Assembly (NCBI RefSeq): GCF_002161445.1
Contig: NZ_NFHT01000003.1
Location: 172,195 to 236,194 of the forward strand
DNA length: 64,000 nucleotides
Origin: Alistipes sp. An66
GTDB lineage: Bacteria; Bacteroidota; Bacteroidia; Bacteroidales; Rikenellaceae
Direction: 5' to 3'
Positions 17,667-30,404 of the stretch are shown here, piece after piece. A program made the translations under genes and the position numbers. Positions within the stretch are counted from its first letter, which is position 1. The number at the start of each line of letters is the position of its first letter. The notes beneath the pieces are model-generated. The model was not told where the DNA came from, searched no databases, and worked only from the letters and a program-made list of their open reading frames with translations.

Positions 17667-18584
17667 TTACGCCTCGCCGCACCCGCCGCCGAACAGGCCC
17701 CGGGAGATCCCGCAGCGCAGGCGCAGCAGCCAGAGCGCCTTGCGGGGCGACAGTCGGAAGAGATACCCGAAGGCCAGCAGCAGCGTCGCCGCCCATTTGA
17801 CGCACTCGGCGGCGAAGGCCTTCGGCAGGCGGTGGTCCCGCTGCGCCCGGAGGCGCTGGCTCGCCCCGACGTTCCGGCACAACCGCCGGAAATAGTCGAG
17901 GGTGAGTTTCTGCGGCGGGATGATGTGCCACATCACGGCATCGGGAACGTACCAGAGCGTCTCGCCGCCGCGCGTCAGCCGTTCGAAGAAATCACTCTCC
18001 TCACCGCCGGTCAGTCGGCCGTTCACACGCCCCAGCGCCGGGTCGAAATCACCGTACTTCGCCACGACCGTCCGCCGGAAGGCCATGTTCCCGCCGCCCG
18101 GAATCCGCCCTGCGGGGAACGGCCGCACCTTCGGTCCGAAATCCATCGGGTTGGCGATGGGCTGTTCGGTGTAGCGCGACATCCAGTCGGGGCATCCTTC
18201 GGGGTACTCGGCGATGATCCGTCCTCCGGCCGCCACGGCATCGGAATGTGCGTCGAAGAACGAGGCATAGGCCCGCAGAAAACCGGGGTTGATACGCTCG
18301 TCGTCGTCGATGACGGCGATCAGCGGCGCCGCGGTCTCCCGAAGCCCCCGGTTGCGGGCGTGCGAGAGCCCCGGGTTCGGTTCGAAAACCATGCGGAGAT
18401 TGAGCCCCGGATGCTGCGCGGCAAAGGCCGCAAACCGCGCTTCGGTGTCATCCGCCGAGTTGTTGTTCACGACCACGCACTCCCACTCTCCGGGCGGGAG
18501 ATCCTGCCGCACGACCGACTCCAACGCCGCGATGAGCGGCTGTGCGCGGTTGTGCGTGGCAATTATGAGCGAGATGCGAATCAT
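17667..18584 (-). CDS. Glycosyltransferase family 2
   Basis: A 305-residue GT-A fold transferase. It opens with ISLIIATHNRAQPLIAALES, has the metal/nucleotide-binding DDD in IAVIDDDERI near residue 90, and a later EESDFFERL acceptor/catalytic segment. A hydrophobic stretch near the C-terminus (WAATLLLAFGYLF) suggests membrane association. The ORF continues 64 codons upstream, but those overlap the dsbD region and lack family support; ATG 18584 gives the standard start. Donor and acceptor are unknown; surface glycan synthesis is likely. Divergent from dsbD with a 64-bp gap. Confidence 0.9.
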   Translation of the reverse strand: MIRISLIIATHNRAQPLIAALESVVRQDLPPGEWECVVVNNNSADDTEARFAAFAAQHPGLNLRMVFEPNPGLSHARNRGLRETAAPLIAVIDDDERINPGFLRAYASFFDAHSDAVAAGGRIIAEYPEGCPDWMSRYTEQPIANPMDFGPKVRPFPAGRIPGGGNMAFRRTVVAKYGDFDPALGRVNGRLTGGEESDFFERLTRGGETLWYVPDAVMWHIIPPQKLTLDYFRRLCRNVGASQRLRAQRDHRLPKAFAAECVKWAATLLLAFGYLFRLSPRKALWLLRLRCGISRGLFGGGCGEA

Positions 18585-18617
18585 CGTGCGAATATAACGA
18601 TTTATCCGTAAAAAATG

Positions 18618-18625
18618 TATCTTTG
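18618..18625 (+). promoter_or_regulatory. -7 box of dsbD promoter
   Basis: TATCTTTG, 23 bp before the dsbD start codon. A good -33 box is not evident; the upstream half overlaps the 5' region of the divergent glycosyltransferase gene. Confidence 0.5.
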
Positions 18626-18648
18626 CAGCGGTATAAAACGACACGAAG

Positions 18649-20652
18649 ATGCAGAAACTGATGCGCAACCTCCTGCCTGTTCTGGCCGCACTGACGGTCG
18701 CGACGGCCTTCGGACAAAAGGTCGCATGGACCGGCACCGCCGAACCGCTCGAAAACAACGAATACCGCATCGTCATCGAGGCGACGATCCCGGCACCCTA
18801 CCACATGTACGACATGGGTCCCTACGACGGCGGCCCGAACGCCACCTCCATCACCTTCGCCCCTGCGGAAGGGGTTGCCTTCGAAGGCGGGGTCGAGCCC
18901 CTCACGACTCCGCACCGCTACTTCGACGAGATGTTCCGAATGGAGATCGGGACCTACGAGGGCAAGGCCCGCTTCGCCCAGCGCGTGCGGCTCTCGGTCC
19001 CGCAGGCCGAGGTCAGGGCCGCCATCGAATGGATGATCTGCGACGACAAGAGCTGCATGCCCCCCGAGGATACGGAACTGACGATCGCCATACCTGCCGA
19101 CGCGAACGCATCGACAGCCCCCGCCGCCGAGGTCGCCCCGGCTTCCGAAACCGCCGCACCTGCCGCGACGAAGGATGCCGCCGGCAGCGGTTCGCTCTGG
19201 GGACTGATCATCGAGGCGATCCTCTGGGGATTCGCCGCGCTGCTGACCCCCTGCGTCTTCCCGATGGTGCCGATGACCGTCTCGTACTTCCTCAAAGGCG
19301 AGGGTGGACCCGCCATGGGGCGTCTGCGCGCCGCATTGTACGGTCTGTTCATCGTCCTGCTCTATACGGTGCCCATCGCCGCCATCATCCTCATTACGCG
19401 GATCCTCGGGGGTGATGCCGTGACGGCCGATATCTTCAACTGGCTCGCCACCCACTGGCTGCCGAACATCCTCTTCTTCCTCATCTTCATGCTCTTCGCC
19501 GCCTCGTTCTTCGGGGCCTTCGAGATCACCATGCCCTCGCGGCTGGTCAACAAAACCGACGCGAAGGCCGACACGAAGGGGCTCGGAGGCATCTTCTTCC
19601 TGGCCCTGACGCTCGTCCTCGTCTCGTTCTCCTGCACGGGGCCCATCGTCGGGTCGGTGCTCATCAAATCCACCTCCGGGGAGTTCTGGACGCCGATCCT
19701 CACCATGCTCGCCTTCTCCGTGGCCTTCGCCCTGCCGTTCACCCTCTTCGCCCTCTTCCCCTCGGTCTTGAAGAAGATGCCCAGGAGCGGCGGATGGTTG
19801 AACTCCGTGAAGGTCGTCCTCGGGTTCATCGAGGTCGCTCTCGGCATGAAATTCCTCTCCGTCGCGGACCAGACCTACCACTGGGGGCTGTTGGACCGCG
19901 AGATCTACCTCGCCGTCTGGATCGTCGTCTTCTCGCTGCTGGGTCTCTACCTGCTGGGCAAACTCCGCTTTGCACACGATGACGAAGTGAAACACCTCGG
20001 CGTCGGACGCCTCGCGCTGGCCATCGTCGTGCTGTCGTTCGTCGTCTACCTGATTCCCGGCATGTGGGGCGCCCCGTTGAAGGGACTCTCGGGATACCTT
20101 CCGCCCCTGACGACCCAGGACTTCGTACTCGGGGCCAACACGGCCTCAACCGCCGCTTCCACGGTGCAGGACGGCATCGACGGCAAACCGAAATACAGCG
20201 ATTTCCTCCACCTCCCGCACGGACTCGAAGGCTTCTTCGACCTCGAGGAGGCCGAAGCCTACGCCGCCCGGGTCGGCAAGCCGCTCTTCATCGACTTCAC
20301 CGGACACGGATGCGTCAACTGCCGCGAAATGGAGGCCCGCGTATGGTCCGACCCGCAGGTGCTCGACATCCTGCGCAACGAATACGTGATCTGCGCCCTC
20401 TATTCGGACGACAAGAAGGTGCTCCCGAAAGAGGAGTGGGTGACCACCGACACCGGCAAAGTCTTGAAAAGCCTCGGCAAGATCAACTCCTACTATGCGC
20501 TGAAAACCTACGGCGTGAATGCGCAACCCTACTACGTGCTGCAAGACAACGGCGGGCAGATCCTTGTCGAACCCCGCGGATATGATCTCTCGGTCGAGGG
20601 ATTCGTCGACTTCCTCCGCAAGGGCGTCGAAGCCTACCGCTCCCGGCAATAG
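18649..20652 (+). CDS. Thiol:disulfide interchange protein DsbD family
   Basis: A 667-residue inner-membrane protein carrying reducing power from the cytoplasm to the periplasm. Order: signal peptide (to about residue 22), N-terminal immunoglobulin-like DsbD-alpha domain with Cys in MICDDKSCMP, eight or so membrane helices with the redox Cys pair in TPCVFPMVPM and FSCTGPIVG, and a C-terminal thioredoxin-like domain with the CXXC motif GCVNCREME. All expected redox cysteines are present. The gene is monocistronic, ending at the perfect hairpin at 20684. Confidence 0.93.
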   Translation: MQKLMRNLLPVLAALTVATAFGQKVAWTGTAEPLENNEYRIVIEATIPAPYHMYDMGPYDGGPNATSITFAPAEGVAFEGGVEPLTTPHRYFDEMFRMEIGTYEGKARFAQRVRLSVPQAEVRAAIEWMICDDKSCMPPEDTELTIAIPADANASTAPAAEVAPASETAAPAATKDAAGSGSLWGLIIEAILWGFAALLTPCVFPMVPMTVSYFLKGEGGPAMGRLRAALYGLFIVLLYTVPIAAIILITRILGGDAVTADIFNWLATHWLPNILFFLIFMLFAASFFGAFEITMPSRLVNKTDAKADTKGLGGIFFLALTLVLVSFSCTGPIVGSVLIKSTSGEFWTPILTMLAFSVAFALPFTLFALFPSVLKKMPRSGGWLNSVKVVLGFIEVALGMKFLSVADQTYHWGLLDREIYLAVWIVVFSLLGLYLLGKLRFAHDDEVKHLGVGRLALAIVVLSFVVYLIPGMWGAPLKGLSGYLPPLTTQDFVLGANTASTAASTVQDGIDGKPKYSDFLHLPHGLEGFFDLEEAEAYAARVGKPLFIDFTGHGCVNCREMEARVWSDPQVLDILRNEYVICALYSDDKKVLPKEEWVTTDTGKVLKSLGKINSYYALKTYGVNAQPYYVLQDNGGQILVEPRGYDLSVEGFVDFLRKGVEAYRSRQ

Positions 20653-20683
20653 CCGGGGAGGACCGGAAGGAGCGCCGCACAAC

Positions 20684-20722
20684 GAAACCGCCCCTGCTGT
20701 TGTTTGCAGCAGGGGCGGTTTC
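20684..20722. terminator. Strong bidirectional hairpin after dsbD
   Basis: A perfect 16-bp stem (GAAACCGCCCCTGCTG and its complement at 20707-20722, 7-nt loop). It lies between dsbD (+) and the small ORF at 20763-20918 (-), so it may serve both. Confidence 0.8.
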
Positions 20723-20762
20723 ATTTCAATCCTTCGGGGCAGGATTCCCTTGCGGGGAAGGG

Positions 20763-20918
20763 CTACTTTTTGGTTCGGGTCTCCTCGAAAGCGGCCTTCA
20801 CCTCCTGCTCCTTTTCATGGCGCTGTTTCGGGGTCGGGGCTTCGCCCTCCTTGACCAGATGGTGGATGTTGCGCTCGAAATTCGCTTCGCACGGCGTGCA
20901 TTTTTCCTTCTCTTTCAT
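20763..20918 (-). CDS. Small hypothetical protein, 51 residues
   Basis: Highly charged small protein starting MKEKEKCTPCEANFERN with one CXXC pair near the N-terminus and a Lys/Glu-rich helical C-terminus (KQRHEKEQEVKAAFEE). The ATG at 20918 is preferred to the one at 20954. A CXXC in so small a protein suggests metal binding (speculative). It has its own short intergenic setting after the beta-galactosidase gene, 75 bp beyond it, and could be cotranscribed with it. Not recognised as a named family. Confidence 0.6.
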   Translation of the reverse strand: MKEKEKCTPCEANFERNIHHLVKEGEAPTPKQRHEKEQEVKAAFEETRTKK

Positions 20919-20993
20919 AGGCGGAATTTTTTGGTTACAACCGCCCCGCTGCAAATTGCGGGCCGCAAACGCCCGGACGACACCCCGAAACCC

Positions 20994-24122
<3,129 letters not shown>

Positions 24123-24251
24123 TTATTTAAAGTTAGGGTTTCGCTTCCGGAGCCTCCGCAGCCGAAGGCGGCATACCGAAAAAGCGGACGTCGGAACCCC
24201 GGAAACTCCGTCTCCGGATCAGGGTCCGGCCGAACCGCACTCCTTGTTCCG

Positions 24252-24259
24252 CAAATATA
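24252..24259 (-). promoter_or_regulatory. -7 box of the beta-galactosidase promoter
   Basis: On the minus strand TATATTTG, about 145 bp before the ATG at 24107, inside an AT-rich patch. The 334-bp gap 24108-24441 holds this box and the RND operon promoter and no gene. Confidence 0.45.
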
Positions 24260-24385
24260 ATAAAAAGGCTCTTAATTTAAATTATTGAAAAACAAAAATC
24301 CCGCCGAAATGCCCCGCAAAGCCCTCCGGAAGCCTCCCGACGTGCCGCAAACCCGACCGCAAACGCAGAAAAACAAAAAACTTTA

Positions 24386-24416
24386 TTCGGTTTTCCGGTA
24401 CAAAATCGTATCTTTG
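24386..24416 (+). promoter_or_regulatory. Promoter of the RND efflux operon
   Basis: TATCTTTG at 24409-24416 with a weak -33 match (TTCG at 24386-24389, 19 bp spacer), 25 bp before the adaptor gene. Confidence 0.5.
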
Positions 24417-24441
24417 TCATCAATCTCCAACCTCCTTTGCA

Positions 24442-25530
24442 ATGAACAAAAAGAAGAAATGGATCATCACGGCCGTCATCCTGGCTGTTTTCTGTGCGGC
24501 CCTCGGCATCTATAACTACTACGGCTCCCGCGCGGTCCCCGAGGACGACGCCGGACGAACCCCTTCGCCGCGCACCAAAAACATCCTCAACGTCAACGGT
24601 ACCGTCATCCGCACCCAGCCCCTGACCGACGGAATCACCACCGTGGGCAACCTCCTCCCCGACGAGGAGGTCGACCTCTCGTTCGAGACGTCGGGCAAGA
24701 TCGTCGCCATCAACTTCCAGGAGGGCGCCACCGTGCGCAAGGGCGAACTGCTGGCCAAAGTGAACGACAAGCCGCTGCTGGCCCAGCTCTCGCGCTACGA
24801 GGCCCAGCTCAAACTCGCCGAAGACCGCGTCTACCGCCAGAGTGCCCTTCTGGAAAAGGATGCCGTCAGCCAGGAGGCTTACGAACAGGCCCGTACCGAA
24901 CTGGCCATGCTCAACGCCGACATCGACATCGTGAAATCCAACATCGACCTCACGGAACTCCGCGCGCCGTTCGACGGAATCATCGGTCTGCGCAACGTCA
25001 GCGAAGGCGCCTACGCCTCGCCGTCGGTCGTCGTGGCCAAGCTGACGAAGATCTCGCCGTTGAAGATCGACTTCTTCGTTCCGGAACGCTACGCCAGCCA
25101 GATCGGACCCGGCACCCGCCTCTCGTTCACCATCGAAGGACGCCAGGAGCGCTTCGAGGCCACGGTCTACGCCACCGAATCGCAGGTCGACGTCACGACC
25201 CGCACGCTGGCCGTGCGCGCCCGCTACCCGAATGCCCGGGGACGGCTGCTCCCCGGACGCTTCGCCACCGTCGAGATCCGCATGCACGAGATCCCCGACG
25301 CCATCGCCGTACCCACCGAAGCCATCGTCCCCGAAATGGGCATCGACAAGGTCTTCCTCTACCGCAACGGAAAGGCCCACGCCGTCGAGGTAACCACCGG
25401 GCTGCGCACCGAATCGAGCATCCAGATCATCAACGGGCTCAACGTCGGCGACACGCTCATCACCTCCGGCACCCTCCAGCTGCGCGAGGGGCTTCCCGTC
25501 CGACTCGACAACCTCGACAACCCCGCCTAA
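24442..25530 (+). CDS. RND efflux periplasmic adaptor (membrane fusion protein)
   Basis: A 362-residue MexA/AcrA-type adaptor. One N-terminal membrane segment (WIITAVILAVFCAALGIYNY) anchors it; then comes the lipoyl half-motif (LSFETSGKIVAINFQEGATV), an alpha-hairpin (LKLAEDRVYRQSALLEKDAV), the second lipoyl half (TELRAPFDGIIGLRNVSEGA), and beta-barrel and membrane-proximal domains. It links the inner-membrane pump to the outer-membrane channel. It is first in a three-gene operon, 12 bp before the permease gene. Confidence 0.94.
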   Translation: MNKKKKWIITAVILAVFCAALGIYNYYGSRAVPEDDAGRTPSPRTKNILNVNGTVIRTQPLTDGITTVGNLLPDEEVDLSFETSGKIVAINFQEGATVRKGELLAKVNDKPLLAQLSRYEAQLKLAEDRVYRQSALLEKDAVSQEAYEQARTELAMLNADIDIVKSNIDLTELRAPFDGIIGLRNVSEGAYASPSVVVAKLTKISPLKIDFFVPERYASQIGPGTRLSFTIEGRQERFEATVYATESQVDVTTRTLAVRARYPNARGRLLPGRFATVEIRMHEIPDAIAVPTEAIVPEMGIDKVFLYRNGKAHAVEVTTGLRTESSIQIINGLNVGDTLITSGTLQLREGLPVRLDNLDNPA

Positions 25531-25542
25531 AAACGCCGCCGC

Positions 25543-28500
25543 ATGAACATCTCCGAACTCAGCATCCGACGGCCCGTGCTGGCGTCCGTGATGACGATCA
25601 TCATCCTCCTGTTCGGCTTCATCGGATACAGCTCGCTCGGCGTGCGCGAATACCCGAGCGTCGACAACCCGATCATCTCCGTGCAGTGCTCCTACCCCGG
25701 AGCCAACGCCGACGTGATCGAGAACCAGATCACCGAACCCCTCGAACAGAACATCAACGGCATTCCGGGCATCCGCTCGCTGTCGAGCACCAGCCAGCAG
25801 GGACAGAGCCGCATCACCGTGGAGTTCGAACTCTCCACCGACCTCGAAACCGCAGCCAACGACGTGCGCGACAAGGTCTCGCGCGCCCAGCGCTACCTGC
25901 CGCGCGACTGCGACCCGCCGACCGTGACGAAGGCCGATGCCGACGCCACGCCGATCCTGATGGTCACGATCCAGAGCGACAAACGCTCGCTGCTCGAATT
26001 GAGCGAGATCGCCGACCTCACGGTCAAGGAGCAGTTGCAGACCATCAGCGACGTCAGCGGCGTGCAGATCTGGGGCGAGAAGCGCTACTCGATGCGGCTG
26101 TGGCTCGACCCGGCGAAGATGGCCGGATACGGCATCACGCCGTCGGACATCAAGGACGCCCTCGACCGCGAGAACGTCGAGCTCCCCTCGGGCAGCATCG
26201 AGGGCAACACCACCGAGCTGACGATCCGCACGCTCGGGCTCATGCACACCACGCAGGAGTTCAACGACCTGGTGGTCCGCGAGGAGGACGACCGCATCAT
26301 CCGTTTGAGCGACGTCGGGCGCGCCGAACTCGGACCGCAGGACACGCGCAGCTACATGAAGATGAACGGCATTCCGATGGTGGGCGTCGTGGTCGTCCCG
26401 CAGCCGGGCGCCAACCACATCGAGATCGCCAACGCCGTCTACCAGCGCATGGAGACCATGAAGAAGGACCTCCCGGACGACGTCGTGACCTCCTACGGCT
26501 TCGACAACACGCGCTTCATCCGCGCGTCGATCGACGAGGTGAAGCAGACCGTCTACGAGGCCTTCGTGCTGGTGATCATCATCATCTTCCTCTTCCTTCG
26601 GAACTGGCGCGTGACGCTCATCCCCTGCATCGTGATCCCGGTCTCGCTCATCGGTACGTTCTTCATCATGTACGTCGCCGGGTTCTCGATCAACGTCCTC
26701 TCGATGCTGGCCGTCGTGCTCTCCGTGGGACTGGTCGTCGACGACGCCATCGTCATGACCGAGAACATCTACATCCGCATCGAACGCGGCATGACGCCGC
26801 TCGACGCCGGCATCGAGGGCGCCAAGGAGATCTTCTTCGCCGTGATCTCGACCTCCGTGACGCTGATCGCCGTCTTCTTCCCGATCGTCTTCATGGAGGG
26901 AATGACCGGACGTCTCTTCCGCGAATTCAGCATGGTGATCTCCGGCGCCGTCGTCATCTCGACCTTCGCCGCTCTGACCATCACCCCGATGCTGGCCACC
27001 AAACTCCTCGTGCGCCAGGAGCGCAAAAACTGGTTCTACACCAAAACCGAACCCTTCTTCGAGTGGCTCAACCGCTTTTACAGCTCGACGCTCGCCTCGT
27101 TCCTGCGCCGCCGCTGGCTGGCGCTGCCGATCGTGGCGCTGACGCTCGCCCTGATCGGGTGGCTGTGGAGCACCATCCCGGCCGAAATGGCGCCGTTGGA
27201 GGACCGGTCGCAGATCTCGGTCAACACCCGCGGATCCGAAGGAGCCACCTACGAATACATCCGCGACTACACCGAGGAGATCAACCGGCTGGTCGACTCG
27301 CTCGTTCCCGAGGCCGAATCGGTCATGGCCCGCGTATCGAGCGGTTCGGGAAACGTCCGCATCTCGCTCTCGGACATCGCCACCCGCAAACGCTCGCAGA
27401 TGGAGATCGCCGAGGAGATCTCGGCCGCCGTGCGGACGAAGACCCGGGCCCGCGCCTTCGTCCAGCAGCAGAGCACCTTCGGAGGCCGCCGCAGCAACAT
27501 GCCCGTACAGTATGTGCTGCAAGCCATCTCGCTCGAACGCTTGCAGGAGGTGCTGCCCGAATTCATGCGCAGGGTCTACGAAAGCGACGTGTTCCAGATG
27601 GCCGACGTGGACCTGAAATTCAGCAAACCCGAAGTGCGCATCGAGGTCAACCGCGACAAGGCCAACCTGCTGGGTGTCTCGACGCGCAACATCGCCCAGA
27701 CCCTCCAATACGGATTGAGCGGCCAGCGCCTCGGCTACTTCTACATGAACGGCAAGCAGTATGAGATTCTGGCCGAGATCAACCGCCAGCAGCGCAACAA
27801 ACCCTCCGACCTGCGTTCGATCTACGTGCGCAGCGACAAGGGCGAGATGATCCAGCTGGACAACCTCATCTCGCTGGTCGAGAACGTCGCGCCACCGCAG
27901 CTCTACCATTACAACCGCTTCCTCTCGGCCACGGTCTCGGCCGGTCTGGCCAAGGGCAAAACCATCGGGCAGGGGCTCGACGAGATGGACCGCATCGCCG
28001 CCGAGACGCTCGGAGACGACTTCCGCACGGCGCTGGCCGGCGATTCGAAGGAGTTCCGCGAGAGTTCGTCGAGCCTGATGTTCGCCTTCATTCTGGCCAT
28101 CGCGCTCATCTACCTGATCCTCGCGGCGCAGTTCGAGAGTTTCAAGGACCCGCTGGTCATCATGCTCACCGTGCCGCTGGCCATTGCCGGAGCGCTGGTC
28201 TTCATGTGGAACGCCGGCCAGACGATGAACATATTCAGCCAGATCGGCATCATCATGCTCATCGGCCTGGTGGCCAAGAACGGTATTCTGATCGTCGAGT
28301 TCGCCAACCAGAAGCAGGAGGCCGGCATCGACAAGCTGCACGCCATCGAAGAGGCCGCGCAGCAGCGTCTGCGACCGATTCTGATGACCAGCGCCTCGAC
28401 GGTGCTGGGCATGCTGCCGCTGGCCGTCGCCACGGGCGAGGGCGCCAACGGACGGATCGCCATGGGTGTGGCGGTCGTGGGCGGCATGGTGGTCTCGACG

Positions 28501-28584
28501 CTGCTGACGCTCTACATCGTCCCGGCCATTTACAGCTATGTCTCGACGGACCGGATCCGCAAATCGAAAAAGAAACAGGCATGA
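25543..28584 (+). CDS. RND efflux transporter permease (HAE-1 type)
   Basis: A 1013-residue AcrB/MexB-like proton-driven pump. Two halves each have one plus five membrane helices and a large periplasmic loop. The proton-relay helix 4 motif is SVGLVVDDAIVMTENIYIRI with the two conserved Asp residues, and the second half ends with the MLIGLVAKNGILIVEFANQK motif. Typical of multidrug rather than heavy-metal pumps (family knowledge). Its stop overlaps the ATG of the TolC gene (ATGA at 28581-28584), so translation is coupled. Confidence 0.95.
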   Translation: MNISELSIRRPVLASVMTIIILLFGFIGYSSLGVREYPSVDNPIISVQCSYPGANADVIENQITEPLEQNINGIPGIRSLSSTSQQGQSRITVEFELSTDLETAANDVRDKVSRAQRYLPRDCDPPTVTKADADATPILMVTIQSDKRSLLELSEIADLTVKEQLQTISDVSGVQIWGEKRYSMRLWLDPAKMAGYGITPSDIKDALDRENVELPSGSIEGNTTELTIRTLGLMHTTQEFNDLVVREEDDRIIRLSDVGRAELGPQDTRSYMKMNGIPMVGVVVVPQPGANHIEIANAVYQRMETMKKDLPDDVVTSYGFDNTRFIRASIDEVKQTVYEAFVLVIIIIFLFLRNWRVTLIPCIVIPVSLIGTFFIMYVAGFSINVLSMLAVVLSVGLVVDDAIVMTENIYIRIERGMTPLDAGIEGAKEIFFAVISTSVTLIAVFFPIVFMEGMTGRLFREFSMVISGAVVISTFAALTITPMLATKLLVRQERKNWFYTKTEPFFEWLNRFYSSTLASFLRRRWLALPIVALTLALIGWLWSTIPAEMAPLEDRSQISVNTRGSEGATYEYIRDYTEEINRLVDSLVPEAESVMARVSSGSGNVRISLSDIATRKRSQMEIAEEISAAVRTKTRARAFVQQQSTFGGRRSNMPVQYVLQAISLERLQEVLPEFMRRVYESDVFQMADVDLKFSKPEVRIEVNRDKANLLGVSTRNIAQTLQYGLSGQRLGYFYMNGKQYEILAEINRQQRNKPSDLRSIYVRSDKGEMIQLDNLISLVENVAPPQLYHYNRFLSATVSAGLAKGKTIGQGLDEMDRIAAETLGDDFRTALAGDSKEFRESSSSLMFAFILAIALIYLILAAQFESFKDPLVIMLTVPLAIAGALVFMWNAGQTMNIFSQIGIIMLIGLVAKNGILIVEFANQKQEAGIDKLHAIEEAAQQRLRPILMTSASTVLGMLPLAVATGEGANGRIAMGVAVVGGMVVSTLLTLYIVPAIYSYVSTDRIRKSKKKQA

Positions 28585-29945
28585 AACGCATCATTCTGAC
28601 GTTCGGATTGCTGGGAGCCTGCCTGACGGCTCCGGCACAGGAACTCCCGGCACAGGGTGCCGCCGCTTCCGGAGCGTACGCCGAGAGCGAACCGCTGACG
28701 CTGCGGCGGTGTCTGGAAATCGGGCTCGAACGCAACTACGACGTGCGCATCGTCCGCAACGACGAGCGCATCAGCGACAACAACGCCACGGCCGCCAATG
28801 CCGGCATGCTCCCGACGGCGGACCTCTCGGCCGGCTACACCGGGACGTGGGACAACAGCCGCACGACGGCGCTCCGCGACGGCGGCGAGAGTTCCGAAAC
28901 GAACGTCTACGACCAGACGGCCAGTGTGGGCGTCGCCGTGAACTGGACGCTCTTCGACGGATTCCGCATCCGGACGAACTACCGCCGGTTGAAGGAGTTG
29001 CAGGAGATGGGCGCCCTGCAAACCCGCATCACCATCGAAGACTTCATGGCCAGCCTCACGGCCGAATACTACAACTATATCCAGCAGACGCTGCGTTTGC
29101 AGAATTTCCGCTATGCCGTGGCGCTCTCGCGCGAACGGCTCCGCATCACCGAGGAGCGCTTCCGCGTCGGCAGCTTCTCGCGGCTCGACCTCCTGCAAGC
29201 CCGCGTGGACTTCAACGCCGACAGCTCGCAGTACATGTCGCAGCAGGAGGTCGTCACGGCCTCGCGCATCCGCATCAACGAGCTGCTGGCCAACGAAAAC
29301 CTCAACCGGCAGATCGCCATTCAGGACTCGGCGATCCGGGTCAATGCCGCCCTCGACTGGGACCGTCTGCTGGAACGGACGCTGGCGACCAACGCCTCGC
29401 TGCTGCTGGCCGGGCACGACACCTCGGTCGCCGAACTCGACCTGAAAATCATCCAGGCGCGCAACTACCCCTACGTGAACCTCTCGACCGGCTACGGATA
29501 CGCCTACAACCACTACGGAACGGGGACGAACCGCTCGCGCGGAACGCTCGGGCTGAATGCCGGGGTATCGGTGGGTTTCACGCTCTTCGACGGGAACCGC
29601 CGGCGCGAACAGCGCAACGCCCGGATCAGCATCGAGAATGCGGAGCTGACCCGCCAGCAGTTGGAGCAGTCGCTGCGGGCCGATCTGTCGAACTTCTGGC
29701 AGGCCTACCGCAACAATCTGGAAGTGATCGTGCTGGAAAAGGAGAACCTTGTGGCGGCACGCGAGAACTACGAAATCGCCATGGAACGCTATCGGCTGGG
29801 CGACCTGCCGGGCATCGAGATGCGCGAGGCGCAGAAGAGCCTGCTGGATGCCGAGGAGCGTATCCTCACGGCGCAATACAACACGAAACTCTGCGAAATC
29901 TCGTTGCAGCAGATCAGCGGCAACGTCATGATCTATCTCGAATAG
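28581..29945 (+). CDS. TolC family outer-membrane efflux channel
   Basis: A 454-residue outer-membrane factor with a signal peptide (KRIILTFGLLGACLTAPAQ) and two repeats of long coiled-coil helices and barrel strands, as in TolC/OprM (for example LRRCLEIGLERNYDVRIVRN at the start of repeat one). The ATG at 28581 overlaps the permease stop; the longer frame from 28206 is within the permease gene. It completes a full tripartite efflux system with the two genes before it. Confidence 0.92.
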   Translation: MKRIILTFGLLGACLTAPAQELPAQGAAASGAYAESEPLTLRRCLEIGLERNYDVRIVRNDERISDNNATAANAGMLPTADLSAGYTGTWDNSRTTALRDGGESSETNVYDQTASVGVAVNWTLFDGFRIRTNYRRLKELQEMGALQTRITIEDFMASLTAEYYNYIQQTLRLQNFRYAVALSRERLRITEERFRVGSFSRLDLLQARVDFNADSSQYMSQQEVVTASRIRINELLANENLNRQIAIQDSAIRVNAALDWDRLLERTLATNASLLLAGHDTSVAELDLKIIQARNYPYVNLSTGYGYAYNHYGTGTNRSRGTLGLNAGVSVGFTLFDGNRRREQRNARISIENAELTRQQLEQSLRADLSNFWQAYRNNLEVIVLEKENLVAARENYEIAMERYRLGDLPGIEMREAQKSLLDAEERILTAQYNTKLCEISLQQISGNVMIYLE

Positions 29946-30031
29946 GCGGCACCCGCATCGGGCCTTACGCAGGAGCGGTTCCGAGGTCAGGAATCCGTCC
30001 GGCAGGCCCCCTTCAAAGACCAGTCATCCAA

Positions 30032-30055
30032 GAGGCCCCGGCAATCCGGGGCCTC
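30032..30055 (+). terminator. Hairpin after the RND operon
   Basis: GAGGCCCCGG / CCGGGGCCTC, perfect 10-bp stem, 4-nt loop, followed by ATTCG; weak T-tract, so it may act as a processing or rho-independent stop of moderate strength. Confidence 0.6.
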
Positions 30056-30107
30056 ATTCGCACCCCGCGGTCGCCCGGTTTCAGCCGGAGATTTTCGCCC
30101 TGCCCCC

Positions 30108-30270
30108 CCCATTTCCGGCCCGCATTGCCGCACGATCCCATTCCGGCCCGCACTTCCGACGGTCCCATTTCCGACCCACATTTCCGCCGGTCCCATTTCC
30201 GGCCCGCATTTCCGCCGGTCCCATTTTCGACCGCATTTCCGCCGGTCCCATTTCCGACCGCATCCCCTTC
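30108..30270. repeat. Degenerate 27-28 bp tandem repeat, about six units
   Basis: Units resemble CCCATTTCCGGCCCGCATTT followed by CCGCCGGT, with small changes between copies and 27/28-bp periods. No spacer sequences lie between units, so it is not a CRISPR array. The 459-bp gap 29946-30404 contains this block, the hairpin at 30032 and the thioredoxin promoter, and no gene. Confidence 0.85.
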
Positions 30271-30326
30271 TCCCAAGTCCGCCCCGCACGCCCGTTTCCG
30301 GGCCGGACAATTCCAATCAAAAATAT

Positions 30327-30339
30327 TTTCCATTGGAAA
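30327..30339. promoter_or_regulatory. Candidate operator next to the thioredoxin operon promoter
   Basis: Perfect dyad TTTCCA-T-TGGAAA directly before the -33 box (30340-30343). The operon's last gene encodes a MarR regulator, so autoregulation through this dyad is plausible (inference). Confidence 0.4.
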
Positions 30340-30371
30340 TTTGTTTTATTGGAAAACACTTTTTACCTTTG
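30340..30371 (+). promoter_or_regulatory. Promoter of the thioredoxin-ferredoxin-MarR operon
   Basis: TTTG at 30340-30343, 20 bp spacer, TACCTTTG at 30364-30371: an excellent match to the Bacteroidota consensus. The ATG is at 30405. Confidence 0.75.
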
Positions 30372-30404
30372 CATCGTTATGAACAGACAACCGCAAGAAA
30401 AAAG

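Noticed and set aside
24277..28341. 1354-codon open frame on the - strand opposite the RND genes
   Set aside because: Same type of shadow; the efflux genes on the + strand are unambiguous.
30108..30270. CRISPR array
   Set aside because: Units are directly joined with no unique spacers, diverge from one another, and no cas genes are near.
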